From the NCBI RefSeq assembly GCF_900107935.1, contig NZ_FNVG01000011.1:62001-126000 (forward strand): DNA of 64,000 nucleotides. Direction: 5' to 3'. Source of the stretch: Vibrio hangzhouensis. GTDB taxonomy: Bacteria; Pseudomonadota; Gammaproteobacteria; Enterobacterales; Vibrionaceae. The position numbers were made by a program, and so were the translations under genes. The notes beneath the pieces were generated by a model. The model made no database searches. It worked only from the letters and a program-made list of their open reading frames with translations, and was not told the DNA's origin. Positions 37,286 to 46,624 of this stretch are shown in pieces; within the stretch, counting starts at the first letter, position 1; every line of letters starts with the position of its first letter.

Positions 37286-38392
37286 ATGATACGTTCTTTA
37301 CGACTGTGGATTTTAGCAGCGATCACTCTGGTTATATTACTTATAAATACCTCTGGGTGTAGCGACTTAGTTGGAACTAATGAGCAGAGCAAGCACATTT
37401 TTACCCCACCCTATTTTGGTGTCAATCTGTCTGGTGGGGAGTTCAATACAAAGGCGTTGCCGGGCAAATTCAATGAGGATTACACCTTCCCGAGTACCGC
37501 TGAGGTGGACTATTTTGTCAGTAAGGGTATGACGATATTCCGTTTACCTTTCCGGTGGGAAAGACTGCAACAAGAGATATACGATGATCTAGACCCGCTG
37601 CAACTAGAGCGCATCGATCAACTGGTAGACCATATTGCTAATCAAGACGCGTTGGTCATTATAAATCCTCATAACTTTTCTCGGTATTATGGCAATGTCA
37701 TTGGAACCCCGGAAGTGCCCGTTGAAGCATTCAAAGATTTTTGGACCAAGCTCGCCAACCACTATAAGAGCAACTCGAGAGTCATCTTTGGATTAATGAA
37801 TGAACCATTTGGAATGTCATCCGAGCTGTGGCGAGACAATGCCAATGCGGCTATCGCCGCGATTCGTGCTGCTGACGCAGACAATCTTATTCTTGTTCCT
37901 GGCAACGGGTACTCTGGTGCTGCTTCATGGCACAGTGATTGGTACGGTACGCCCAACGCAACAACCATATTGACTATCGTCGATCCCATTGACAATTACG
38001 CCATCGAAGTACATCAGTATCTCGATAGTGATTCTTCAGGCACGTCACAGGATTGCGTTAGCGCTAATATTGGTGTGGAGCGCTTAATTAAGTTCACTGG
38101 TTGGCTAAAAGAACACAATAAAAAGGGATTTCTTGGTGAATTCGGAGCGGCAAACAATGACATTTGCCATCAGGCTATGAGCAACCTGTTAGCTTATATC
38201 AATGATAATCTCGACGTCTGGATAGGCTGGACATGGTGGTCGGCGGGACCATGGTGGGGGAGCTACCCCTATTCGATACAACCGTCAGAAGGTAAAGACA
38301 AGCCGCAAATGAAATGGCTGGAAAAAGCCATGTCCAAAGCCAACTCGCAGGATGTGGAGACAGGTAATAACGGAGTGCCGAATGACCTTTAA
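37286..38392 (+). CDS. GH5 endoglycosidase, probable lipoprotein
   Basis: 368 residues. The N-terminal hydrophobic segment ends NTSGC, a marginal lipobox, then the cellulase (GH5) fold: FRLPFRWERLQ, INPHNFSRYYG, the acid/base Glu in LMNEPFG near residue 172, and the nucleophile Glu in LGEFGAAN near 286. These fit an endo-acting beta-glycanase or mannanase. In an exopolysaccharide operon it may trim, release or clear stalled polymer in the periplasm. Substrate is inferred only from context. Confidence 0.87.
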   Translation: MIRSLRLWILAAITLVILLINTSGCSDLVGTNEQSKHIFTPPYFGVNLSGGEFNTKALPGKFNEDYTFPSTAEVDYFVSKGMTIFRLPFRWERLQQEIYDDLDPLQLERIDQLVDHIANQDALVIINPHNFSRYYGNVIGTPEVPVEAFKDFWTKLANHYKSNSRVIFGLMNEPFGMSSELWRDNANAAIAAIRAADADNLILVPGNGYSGAASWHSDWYGTPNATTILTIVDPIDNYAIEVHQYLDSDSSGTSQDCVSANIGVERLIKFTGWLKEHNKKGFLGEFGAANNDICHQAMSNLLAYINDNLDVWIGWTWWSAGPWWGSYPYSIQPSEGKDKPQMKWLEKAMSKANSQDVETGNNGVPNDL

Positions 38393-39050
38393 TCACAACT
38401 TGATTATCACCATAGCGTTGTCCATTTCCGCAATCGCGCTCATGTGCTTTTCTGTGATTCAGATTGACCATACGATGGCAAATCACGCTCTCACTAAATC
38501 CATTAAAGATCATGAAGCTCTTTATATCACGACAAACAATGGCTCCAACACTTCGCTGCCATCCTTCTCTATCAATGAGTTAAGGCCGCATTGGTTAGAA
38601 TCGCCACACAACATCAACTTGGTGGCAAAGCAGCTAGAGTGGCTGCAGTTCTATAGCCCGAACTTAGATACACAAATCTACCGAGTTCTACTTCTAGAAC
38701 AAAGCATCAGAATGCGCCCAACTTGGGCCAACGCGTATTTCGAGCTGCATCGAGCCCTTGAGGGACAGTCCAGCGCTCTGGGTGAGCCTGAAACTATTTT
38801 GACTTTGGGAGCACAATTTGGTCCGTATGATCCTTCAATCAATTTTGTGTTAATCGAAAAGCAGTTGGAACAGTGGCCTACTATGACTATCGATGCCAGA
38901 ATATTGTTACTAGAGAGGCTCGTCGCCTTACTCAATGCCTATTACACCCATGATGAGTTGAGCGTACTGATCGCTAATAGCAATGAAATAACACGAATCT
39001 GTTCTGCGACACGATTTTTCGGCATCTGGATACCTGAATGTTATCCATAA
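38382..39050 (+). CDS. unknown membrane-anchored protein of the polysaccharide operon
   Basis: 222 residues from the ATG at 38382, which overlaps the GH5 gene by 11 nt. One N-terminal membrane segment (about residues 6-26) is followed by a ~190-residue region predicted to be periplasmic and mostly helical (RPHWLESPHNINLVAKQLEWLQFYSPNLDTQIYRVLLLEQSIRMRP in part). Helix spacing suggests TPR-like repeats. Similar small proteins occur in Vibrio polysaccharide loci, but I cannot name a family. Confidence 0.6.
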   Translation: MTFNHNLIITIALSISAIALMCFSVIQIDHTMANHALTKSIKDHEALYITTNNGSNTSLPSFSINELRPHWLESPHNINLVAKQLEWLQFYSPNLDTQIYRVLLLEQSIRMRPTWANAYFELHRALEGQSSALGEPETILTLGAQFGPYDPSINFVLIEKQLEQWPTMTIDARILLLERLVALLNAYYTHDELSVLIANSNEITRICSATRFFGIWIPECYP

Positions 39051-39162
39051 CGTTCTTCCATCAGACATAGCTCAACTTCTCGACAAAACTTTCGCTTTCT
39101 TTAGTAACTATGGGCCGCTTATCGATAACGCTTCTGAGCGTCAAAATGAAAAGGATTCTCTC

Positions 39163-39642
39163 GTGATTAAGAATTCACTCATCATACTCTTCATCGTATC
39201 TTCAATGTTAACCCCATTTGCAACTCATGGATTAACGAGTGAAGAAACCGACAGGCTCCTACAACGGCTGAATTCTGCGCCTACCGCGAAATCTCATCAT
39301 GCTGTTTTCAAGAAACATTCTGATCATGTGCTTGAACTACTGGAGGCCACATTTATGAGTAATGCTTCAAACGTAACTCTTGCGCTTAACTCTGCGTTTC
39401 GTGCTCGACCCGATCTCGCAGTGGACATCGCAGCGCTCGCCAGGGCCTACTATCTTGAACCAGGTATGATTGCCAATGTCGCAATATCAGCGGGTATTGA
39501 CCCGATGAAAACAGCTCAAAAGAGCAACTTAAGCGCAAAACAGGATACGAGTACTTCTCCTCAATCCTCAGCCGGTCCTCCGACCAAATTAACCACTGGA
39601 GGCAACGGCGGAGGAGGATTGGATGTCATTTCTCCAAACTAG
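39163..39642 (+). CDS. unknown exported protein with Gly-rich tail
   Basis: 159 residues, GTG start with AAGGA 8 nt upstream. A signal peptide ends near residue 22 (FATHG). The core is helical and Ala-rich; the tail is low-complexity Ser/Thr/Pro then GGNGGGG, ending LDVISPN. No family is recognised. It lies between an anchored orphan and the ligase-like gene, so it is probably a periplasmic accessory of polymer export. Confidence 0.55.
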   Translation: MIKNSLIILFIVSSMLTPFATHGLTSEETDRLLQRLNSAPTAKSHHAVFKKHSDHVLELLEATFMSNASNVTLALNSAFRARPDLAVDIAALARAYYLEPGMIANVAISAGIDPMKTAQKSNLSAKQDTSTSPQSSAGPPTKLTTGGNGGGGLDVISPN

Positions 39643-39716
39643 CTTCTCGGACGTCACTTTTAAAACATCATTGGTCTTCGCCATTCGATTCACTTTGTGA
39701 TACTGGTTAACAAACT

Positions 39717-41144
39717 ATGCAATACAATTCTTTACCAGAAAAAGATCGCTATCTGTTGTATTCATTTATCGCCCTACTTATCTGGCTTCCGATTCCTCTA
39801 GGGAGCAACCGAGAAATAACATGGGCAATTGCACAAATTTGGATATCATTGCAAACAGTTGGCACCTTCGTCGTTTACCGTAAACAGCTTCCTCTCCATC
39901 GTTTAGCTCACTACAAAGTGCTCCTATGGGGAATCCTACTCTTTCAAGTTTGGATTGCACTACAAATCATACCATTGCCTTTGAGCTTATTAAGCTGGGT
40001 ATCACCTAGAAGTGCTGAAATCTATCAAATGGTCGATGCACAATATGGGTATATCTCTCTGGACAAACATATCACTACAATAGCCTTAGCCAAAGGTGTC
40101 GCCTACAGCCTGTTTGTCTTTAACGCCATTATGATCATATCAACATCCAGTCGGCTAAAACTGGCATGCATTGCACTAGTGTGCAGTGGAACATTTCAGG
40201 CTTTGTATGGCACTCTTATGGTCCTTCTCAAGGCGGATGTCAGCCCCTTTTTGGGTATTCCTGTTGAAGATATCGCCACAGGTTCGTTTATCTACAAAAA
40301 TCACTATGCCAATTACCTGTTAATGATTCTTTGCATAGGTATAGGTCTGGTCATCACTCAGCTTCACACCTCAGAATCCGGTATTTGGAAGGTGAGGCTA
40401 GATCGAATGCTATCAAGTATTTTTAGCCAAAAAATGATGATTCGGCTTTGCTTAATTTTTATGGTGATCGCGCTGGTCATGAGTGGCTCACGTATGGGTA
40501 ATGCTGCTTTCTTCACTGTTATCGTCTTAGGTGGTGTTTTGTCATTGGCGATATACAAACGCCGACCAAGAGCACTCATCGCCCTCTTCGTGAGCATTTT
40601 TATCATTGATATGATTATTGTTGGGGCTTTGTTTGGTGTCAGTAATGTTCAGCAAAAGATAATGAACACGTCGTGGCTGGAAGAATCGCGAGATCAGGTT
40701 TTATTGTGGTCTCTTGACATTATCAAAGACTTTCCCTTGACGGGTACTGGCATGTCCAGCTTCTACACCGTATTCCCCGGCTATGCACAAGACTATCTCG
40801 GATTTTACGATCATGCGCACAACGACTACATTCAATTTGCCGTAGAGGCAGGGGTTCCCGCCACCATTATGCTCGGAGTGGTCGTGCTATACAGCTTGCT
40901 GAAATGCGTGCAAACCGTTCATCTTCGCCACAGTCGAACAATGAAAGGAATCGCTTTGGGCACTATAATGGCTATATTAGGAATGCTGATTCACAGTAGC
41001 ACGGATTTTAACTTTCAACCGACCGCGAACGCGTTGACCTTTATATTCATTCTGTTTTTGGCAAACGCGACAGCGGTCATACCAGCAAAAACATGGATAA
41101 GGGACTCTGATCGCCCTTCCAGCAACTTGGACGCTAGATACTAA
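39717..41144 (+). CDS. O-antigen ligase / polymerase family protein
   Basis: 475 residues with about 11-12 membrane segments and the Wzy_C (O-antigen ligase) loop: TGTGMSSFYTVFPGYAQDYLGFYDHAHNDYIQFAVEAGVPA. The H-x-HNDYIQ-x6-G stretch is typical of this superfamily. The enzyme would either polymerise the repeat unit or transfer polymer to an acceptor. This is the second such candidate in the operon after the 32038 gene. Confidence 0.85.
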   Translation: MQYNSLPEKDRYLLYSFIALLIWLPIPLGSNREITWAIAQIWISLQTVGTFVVYRKQLPLHRLAHYKVLLWGILLFQVWIALQIIPLPLSLLSWVSPRSAEIYQMVDAQYGYISLDKHITTIALAKGVAYSLFVFNAIMIISTSSRLKLACIALVCSGTFQALYGTLMVLLKADVSPFLGIPVEDIATGSFIYKNHYANYLLMILCIGIGLVITQLHTSESGIWKVRLDRMLSSIFSQKMMIRLCLIFMVIALVMSGSRMGNAAFFTVIVLGGVLSLAIYKRRPRALIALFVSIFIIDMIIVGALFGVSNVQQKIMNTSWLEESRDQVLLWSLDIIKDFPLTGTGMSSFYTVFPGYAQDYLGFYDHAHNDYIQFAVEAGVPATIMLGVVVLYSLLKCVQTVHLRHSRTMKGIALGTIMAILGMLIHSSTDFNFQPTANALTFIFILFLANATAVIPAKTWIRDSDRPSSNLDARY

Positions 41145-41146
41145 TT

Positions 41147-41605
41147 ATGAAACTAGACAAAATTGTTGTTGTGTGTACAGGGAATATTTGTCGGTCTCCA
41201 ATGGCAGAAGCCTTGCTCAAATCTTATATTCCGAACAAAGAGATTTATTCAGCGGGTTTAGACGTCGTGAATAATGACCTGCAAAACCAAAGTCCGGTAG
41301 AACAAGCCCAACTCACTGCTTCTAAGTACGGGCTCGACATTAGCAATCACAGAGCGACACAACTTACCACAAACATGGTCAACGAAATGGATCTCATTTT
41401 GGTTATGACTCAAGAGCAGATCGACCAAATTGCGATACGTTTTCCTGGTTGCGCTCAAAAAACTCTACTCATTGGACAATGGGGAGGGGTGGGTTATATT
41501 CAAGACCCACTCAACCAAGACTTAGTAACCTTTGAACACTGCTTCAATCAGCTAAAGAAGGCCGTCATCAGCTGGCGTGACAAACTAAAGGCTATTTCTC
41601 AATAG
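41147..41605 (+). CDS. wzb: low-molecular-weight protein-tyrosine phosphatase (Wzb)
   Basis: 152 residues with the CX5R loop CTGNICRS (Cys10, Arg16) and the general-acid Asp in IQDPLNQD near residue 123. It would dephosphorylate the Tyr tail of the Wzc kinase to keep chain extension cycling. The gene begins 2 nt after the ligase-like stop. Unusually, wzb lies about 15 kb downstream of wzc rather than next to it. Confidence 0.95.
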   Translation: MKLDKIVVVCTGNICRSPMAEALLKSYIPNKEIYSAGLDVVNNDLQNQSPVEQAQLTASKYGLDISNHRATQLTTNMVNEMDLILVMTQEQIDQIAIRFPGCAQKTLLIGQWGGVGYIQDPLNQDLVTFEHCFNQLKKAVISWRDKLKAISQ

Positions 41606-41774
41606 GGCATGAAGTCCCGTGGCCTACACGACCAGACTGCCTACTTACAGCATCTTCATCCCCATAAGCTTATAGTAATACCTTTTTTGTCTCTGAGATG
41701 GGTAGTCATTCGGATTAACAACGTCTCAATGACCAGGTTTTAGAAGTTCAAATAAGAGAAAGCAAGGAATAATA

Positions 41775-42440
41775 ATGAATATAAAACTCACACCGGATTT
41801 GCTGGCTATTTATCTTCTCGCTATCGCTGTTCTCATTACCATTTCATTGATAAGCATCTATTTTCATTTGCCAATCCATTTTTTCACCAGAGATGTAACG
41901 ACACAGGCCAATATCAGTCCTTTTTCAGGGGTGTTGTCAAACTTGGGAATTTACTTATGGTGCGTAGCAGCAACGGCCAGTTTCTTTGCCGCCATGTTGC
42001 TTCGCAATAGAAATCAAACCGAGCCGTTGCCTTTCCTATTTAGCTCTGCTTGTTTAACGACCTACCTAATGCTTGATGATGCATTTCTGATCCATGACTC
42101 CATAGTTCCCGTCCATATTGGCGTAGGTGAAAAAGCGGTATATTTAGTTTTGGCTATCGCCGTTTTACTGTATTTAGTATTTTTCATGGCGACAATTCTA
42201 AGAACTAACTATGTGCCCCTCATCCTGGCCTTCGCCTTTTTGTCTTCGTCCGTAGTGATTGATTCCATTTTTGAATCATGGCTTGTTCTCCAGATTGGCC
42301 ATTGGAAGTCAATCATTGAGGACGGTGCCAAGTGGCTGGGCATTGTAAGTTGGTGCATTTATCATGTTCAGACTGCGTTTGCTTTCATTATTCAAACATA
42401 TACTTTGCCTGAAGTAGCAAATGAAAACAGGACATACTGA
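41775..42440 (+). CDS. unknown polytopic membrane protein
   Basis: 221 residues with about six to seven membrane segments. A conspicuous acidic/His motif, LMLDDAFLIHDSIVP, lies near residues 98-112, and a second set, SIIEDGAKWLGIVSWCIYHVQ, near residues 175-196, in the membrane region. Such patterning suggests a metal-binding or catalytic site, but no family can be named. AAGGAA precedes the ATG. It is the last gene of the polysaccharide block, 170 nt after wzb, and may be a separate unit. Confidence 0.65.
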   Translation: MNIKLTPDLLAIYLLAIAVLITISLISIYFHLPIHFFTRDVTTQANISPFSGVLSNLGIYLWCVAATASFFAAMLLRNRNQTEPLPFLFSSACLTTYLMLDDAFLIHDSIVPVHIGVGEKAVYLVLAIAVLLYLVFFMATILRTNYVPLILAFAFLSSSVVIDSIFESWLVLQIGHWKSIIEDGAKWLGIVSWCIYHVQTAFAFIIQTYTLPEVANENRTY

Positions 42441-42603
42441 GCAAATTCGTATTAACTTACTTTTTCTACATCGTCCATCTGGGGTCTGGCCTACATAAAT
42501 AGTGTGCCTAGATTGAAATGCGGTGAGTGATAACTTGAAATACAGTCCCTGTTTTAGTTCAGTGCCCGTTATTAGAACTAGGCACTGAATCAACTCTAGC
42601 GTC

Positions 42604-42867
42604 TTAGATGGTCGCTTGTAACTCTGTCCAAAGATCATTTACGATCAAACGATCCGCAGGACTAAGCTCTGATTTAGCGGCATCCAGACTGTCCTGAATA
42701 CGTGTTTTAAACACCGATAAATCCACTACGCCTTCTTCTTCACATGAGGCTGCAGACAAAGAAATGTGTCCGCGCAGATAACCACCTGCAAACAACTCGT
42801 CATCGGATGCTTCTTGGATGCGTGAATCGATGGTCTCAAGAAGTTTTTCTTCATATTCGATAATCAT
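42604..42867 (-). CDS. yfcL: YfcL-family protein
   Basis: An 87-residue acidic protein reading EYEEKLLETIDSRIQEASDDELFAGGYLRGHISLSAA, the conserved start of the YfcL family. Function is unknown. It is downstream of epmC on the same strand (24-nt gap), the same neighbourhood as in E. coli. Confidence 0.85.
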   Translation of the reverse strand: MIIEYEEKLLETIDSRIQEASDDELFAGGYLRGHISLSAASCEEEGVVDLSVFKTRIQDSLDAAKSELSPADRLIVNDLWTELQATI

Positions 42868-42891
42868 ATCGTCTTTATTCCTCGTCTGCCC

Positions 42892-43422
42892 CTAGCGAAC
42901 CGTAAACTGGTCGCTGGAAAGTTGCGGTGTTTGATAAAAATGCCTCAAAGCTTCAGAAAGTTGCAATACTCGTTTAGGAATACCCTGCTCTAAAATAGCA
43001 AGCGCCTCACTGTGTACTTTACGCATAAAGCCCAATCGATCTGGCTCAAAGTCACCACTCAAATTGTCACAACTGACACTAAATGGAAAACCTGCACTGA
43101 CGGATAAGATCCATTCATAGGCCTGAGGACGAATTTCTACTTTCTCAAATTCACTTTGTACCTCACGAGTGCGGCCGTCGGGTTGATACCAGTATCCAAA
43201 ATCTTCCAATTGTCGTCTTTCTGGACCCGCCACACACCAGTGAGCGATCTCATGCAGCGCTGACGCATAAAAACCATGTGCAAAGATGATGCGATGATAA
43301 TCCACCTGTTCATCTGCAGGCAGGTAGATAGGCTCATCACCACCCAACTCTAACTTGGTCTGATACTCATCAAAAAATGTCTGATTGAAAATTGCGATTA
43401 GATCTTGGTACTGGTGGCGCAT
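42892..43422 (-). CDS. epmC: elongation factor P hydroxylase
   Basis: 176-residue YfcM/EpmC family protein, the enzyme that hydroxylates the beta-lysylated lysine of EF-P. The metal-binding HEIAHW (His57, Glu58, His61) and FGYWYQPDGRTREVQSEFEKVEIRPQA are visible. It is co-directional with yfcL. Confidence 0.93.
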   Translation of the reverse strand: MRHQYQDLIAIFNQTFFDEYQTKLELGGDEPIYLPADEQVDYHRIIFAHGFYASALHEIAHWCVAGPERRQLEDFGYWYQPDGRTREVQSEFEKVEIRPQAYEWILSVSAGFPFSVSCDNLSGDFEPDRLGFMRKVHSEALAILEQGIPKRVLQLSEALRHFYQTPQLSSDQFTVR

Positions 43423-43660
43423 AATCGTGTTACAACATGAATAATTGGCTGGTATTGTCTATGGAATTCAACGTCAGGTAAAGCTCTGTGTCAGTAGCAT
43501 CATAAGAAGTAAACTTACGACCACTTAGTCTCGCCTTCGTAAACTCATATTCACATTAGTTTTTTTTATCAGAAAAACGTTTCCCTTTTACTATATTTCA
43601 TTCGTCAACAGTGCTGACTGCCACTACACTAGCGCATCTTTTATTTTCGAGTATCGTGTC

Positions 43661-44284
43661 ATGTTGCTGAGTGTCTTATATATTATTGGCATTACTGCCG
43701 AAGCAATGACCGGCGCATTGAGCGCAGGTCGTCGCAATATGGATTGGTTTGGCGTTATGTTGGTGGCGAGTGCAACGGCCATTGGCGGTGGCACCGTACG
43801 TGACATTTTGCTGGGTCACTACCCACTTGGTTGGGTCAAACATCCGGAGTTTCTGGCGATCACTTGTCTCGCCGGTGTTCTAACAACAGGACTGGCTAAG
43901 TGGATTATTAAGCTCAAAGGGGTGTTCATTCGTCTAGACGCGTTGGGTTTGGTGGTATTTACCATTATCGGCACCAACGTCGGCCTCAGTATGGGGTTAC
44001 ATCCCTTTATTTGTGTCGTTTCCGGACTAGTTACTGGTGTCTTTGGCGGGCTTCTACGCGATCTTATCTGTCGCCAAACTCCGTTGGTATTACATCAGGA
44101 GCTCTACGCATCAATCTCTGTTGTCGCCGCTTGTTTATATCTGGCGCTGCTGGAGTATGGCATCAGTACTTTAGTAACCACAGTGATCACCCTCATTGTC
44201 GGTTATGCGCTACGTATGGCGGCGGTGCGCTTTAAATGGCGTTTACCTTCATTCCACCTCGAGGGTGAAGAGGCCCTGCATTAA
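43661..44284 (+). CDS. yicG: trimeric intracellular cation channel (TRIC)-family membrane protein
   Basis: 207 residues, seven membrane segments as two homologous triple-helix halves plus one. Each half carries the family glycine-rich core: TAIGGGTVRDILLG and GVFGGLLRDLICRQTP. Prokaryotic TRIC (UPF0126/YicG) proteins conduct K+/Na+; physiological role unsettled. The 238-nt upstream region shows only AT-rich promoter-like sequence. Confidence 0.9.
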   Translation: MLLSVLYIIGITAEAMTGALSAGRRNMDWFGVMLVASATAIGGGTVRDILLGHYPLGWVKHPEFLAITCLAGVLTTGLAKWIIKLKGVFIRLDALGLVVFTIIGTNVGLSMGLHPFICVVSGLVTGVFGGLLRDLICRQTPLVLHQELYASISVVAACLYLALLEYGISTLVTTVITLIVGYALRMAAVRFKWRLPSFHLEGEEALH

Positions 44285-44302
44285 TAACAAGCTGGTAAGA
44301 AT

Positions 44303-44331
44303 AAGCCCCGCTATATTGCGGGGCTTTTTTT
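44303..44331. terminator. bidirectional terminator
   Basis: AAGCCCCGC pairs with GCGGGGCTT over a 6-nt loop, with T residues after it. It separates the TRIC gene from the convergent EF-G-like gene. Confidence 0.85.
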
Positions 44332-44332
44332 C

Positions 44333-46348
44333 TTAATCAGCCTGTTGACACACAAGCTTTTGAATCGCCGGCGGCGCAGGTTCATAGTGACTCAATGTCA
44401 TACTAAACCGACCTTCACCACCAGTCAGTGCTTTAAGACGTCGTGAGTAGTCTTGCAACTCATTTATAGGTGACTTGGCCTCCAACACCGTGCTACCGAA
44501 ATTACCTTGCTCAGTACCTACGATCAGACCCCGATTGCCCGATAAATCTCCAGAGACATCACCGACCGCCTCAGTTGGGATCTCTAAAGTAAGATCCACA
44601 ATCGGTTCAAGTACGATTGGGCCCGCCTCTTCCACCGCCTGCAGGAACGCTTTCTTGCCGGCAATCACAAAGGCGATTTCTTTGGAGTCCACCGAATGGA
44701 ATTTACCATCGTGCACCGTCACTTCCAGATCCTTTATCGGGTTCCCTGAGATCGCGCCTTCTTCCAGAGCCTGATGAATCCCTTTTTCGACCGCAGGGAT
44801 GAGAGCCGTTGGGATAGCACCGCCCACCACTTTATTCACAAACCGGAATCCTGCACCGCGCTCCAGCGGTTTCACTTTCAAGTGCACTTCACCAAACTGG
44901 CCTGCGCCACCACTTTGCTTTTTGTGTCGATACTGTGCTTCTGCTGGTTTAGTGATGGTTTCAAAGTACTCAACACTTGGCTGACTGGTCTCGACGTCCA
45001 GTTTAAATACCTGATTCATTTTCTCCAGAGCAATTTTCAGGTGGAACTCACCCTGCCCACTTAAAACCGTTTCGTTGGTTCTGGTTCTATGCTCTATCTT
45101 CAGTGAAGGATCTTCAGCCGCCATTTTCGTAAGGACGTCCGAGAGCTTTTGCTCATCCCCACTTTTTTTCGGGCGTAAAGCCAGACTGTACATCGACTCC
45201 GGGAAATTAAGCGTCTTAAATGCGACACCATCTTCATCATGAGAATCATGAATGACCGAGTCAAACTCAAGCTCATCCACTTTAACCAGAACACACAAAT
45301 CGCCAGCTTTGGCACTGGAGATCTCCTTGCGCTCTTTTCCTTGCAGGTTATAAAGGTGCCCTACCTTAAACGCCTTGCTGCTGTCACCAATGAACAATTG
45401 ACTGCCCGCGGTAATTTCACCCTGGAACACACGAACATAAGCCAACTTACCCATATAAGGATCAACGTTCACTTTGTAAACATGGGCTACGGTGTGGTCA
45501 CGCTTATCGCAATCTATGGCGACCTGTTTGCCGTTTTTCTCAAGTAAGGGTGGATTGCCCTCATCGGGCATCGGCATGATTTCAGCAAGGGTTCTGAGCA
45601 ACAGTTCACACCCTGCACCAGTATCTGAGGAAACAAAACAAATAGGAATGACGTGCCCAGTGCGCAGCGCCTCTTCAAAAGGATCATGCAACTGTTCAGG
45701 GGTGAGCTCTGAGCCTTGTTCCAAGTAGAGTTCCATTAGCTGTTCATCAACCTCTACAACCTGATCAATCAACAGTTCGTGGGCTTCATCAACACTACTA
45801 AACAGAGTAACTTGTTCTGTATTTGGCTCGAAATAACAGTCGACGACTTCCGCAGGCGTTATGCCAGGTAGGTTTATAGGCATACATTGGGCGCCAAACC
45901 TCTGAGCGATATTCTCAAGCAGACTCTCCAGTTTTTCTGGGTGCTGATCGATTTTGTTCACTATAATCATCTGGCATTTTTTCTGCTCCTGAGCAAACTT
46001 AAACAGTCTCTCCGATACCTGATTGATAGGCATACTGGCGTCCAGAACGATAGCACTGGTTTCCACGGCCGGAAAAATGCTTAAGGTCCGTCCAAGTAAC
46101 TCAACCTGTCCGGGAGTGTCGATAAAGTTCATCTGATGCTTGTGCCAGGAGAGCGTGACTGGCGTTGCTTCAACACTGTGCTGATAGTGAATGGATTGAT
46201 CGTCGAAGTCCGTGATGGTATCACCATCTTCGACATGACCCAGGCGGGTACTACTGTGAGACTCGAACAGCAAACGTTCGATAAGGCTGGTTTTTCCGGT
46301 TCCGGTTTGACCTACAAAGGCAATATTTCTGATTTCATGTTGAGACAT
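44333..46348 (-). CDS. elongation factor G-like translational GTPase
   Basis: 671 residues with the five-domain EF-G layout. G1 is GQTGTGKT (residues 13-20), G3 DTPGQVE and G4 NKID; domain IV includes QSGGAGQFGEVHLKVKPLERG. Canonical EF-G has a G1 of AHIDAGKTT and is about 700 residues. The altered P-loop and shorter length place this with the second EF-G-like paralogues, whose role is unknown. It is monocistronic. Confidence 0.88.
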   Translation of the reverse strand: MSQHEIRNIAFVGQTGTGKTSLIERLLFESHSSTRLGHVEDGDTITDFDDQSIHYQHSVEATPVTLSWHKHQMNFIDTPGQVELLGRTLSIFPAVETSAIVLDASMPINQVSERLFKFAQEQKKCQMIIVNKIDQHPEKLESLLENIAQRFGAQCMPINLPGITPAEVVDCYFEPNTEQVTLFSSVDEAHELLIDQVVEVDEQLMELYLEQGSELTPEQLHDPFEEALRTGHVIPICFVSSDTGAGCELLLRTLAEIMPMPDEGNPPLLEKNGKQVAIDCDKRDHTVAHVYKVNVDPYMGKLAYVRVFQGEITAGSQLFIGDSSKAFKVGHLYNLQGKERKEISSAKAGDLCVLVKVDELEFDSVIHDSHDEDGVAFKTLNFPESMYSLALRPKKSGDEQKLSDVLTKMAAEDPSLKIEHRTRTNETVLSGQGEFHLKIALEKMNQVFKLDVETSQPSVEYFETITKPAEAQYRHKKQSGGAGQFGEVHLKVKPLERGAGFRFVNKVVGGAIPTALIPAVEKGIHQALEEGAISGNPIKDLEVTVHDGKFHSVDSKEIAFVIAGKKAFLQAVEEAGPIVLEPIVDLTLEIPTEAVGDVSGDLSGNRGLIVGTEQGNFGSTVLEAKSPINELQDYSRRLKALTGGEGRFSMTLSHYEPAPPAIQKLVCQQAD

Positions 46349-46567
46349 AATGAACTCCTAAAATGATTGGAAACAAGCACAGTTGTATTGAGTCGGCGGT
46401 TTCCCGCCTGCTCGTCTTCCAAGTCATTTTTCGGATCCTACTTCCCAACAAGTGCACTCCTTGTCTCAATGAACTTCTAGTGTGGCCTTATACCCTCAGA
46501 AAATTTGTGACTAATTTCATATCGTCCAACATTTTGATCACTTATTGCTCAAGACGTGATGAGGCAC

Positions 46568-46602
46568 AAAAAAACGCCCCGCATGTCTGCATGCGAGGCG
46601 CT
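46568..46602 (-). terminator. aroC terminator
   Basis: On the minus strand GCGCCTCGCATG pairs with CATGCGGGGCGT (one mismatch), followed by a T-run. Confidence 0.85.
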
Positions 46603-46624
46603 GTTATAACAGATGTATTTGTCG

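Noticed and set aside
42558..42589. TTCAGTGCC/GGCACTGAA hairpin downstream of yfcL as a terminator
   Set aside because: The stem is good but neither side has a T-run; it is left unannotated because termination is not supported.
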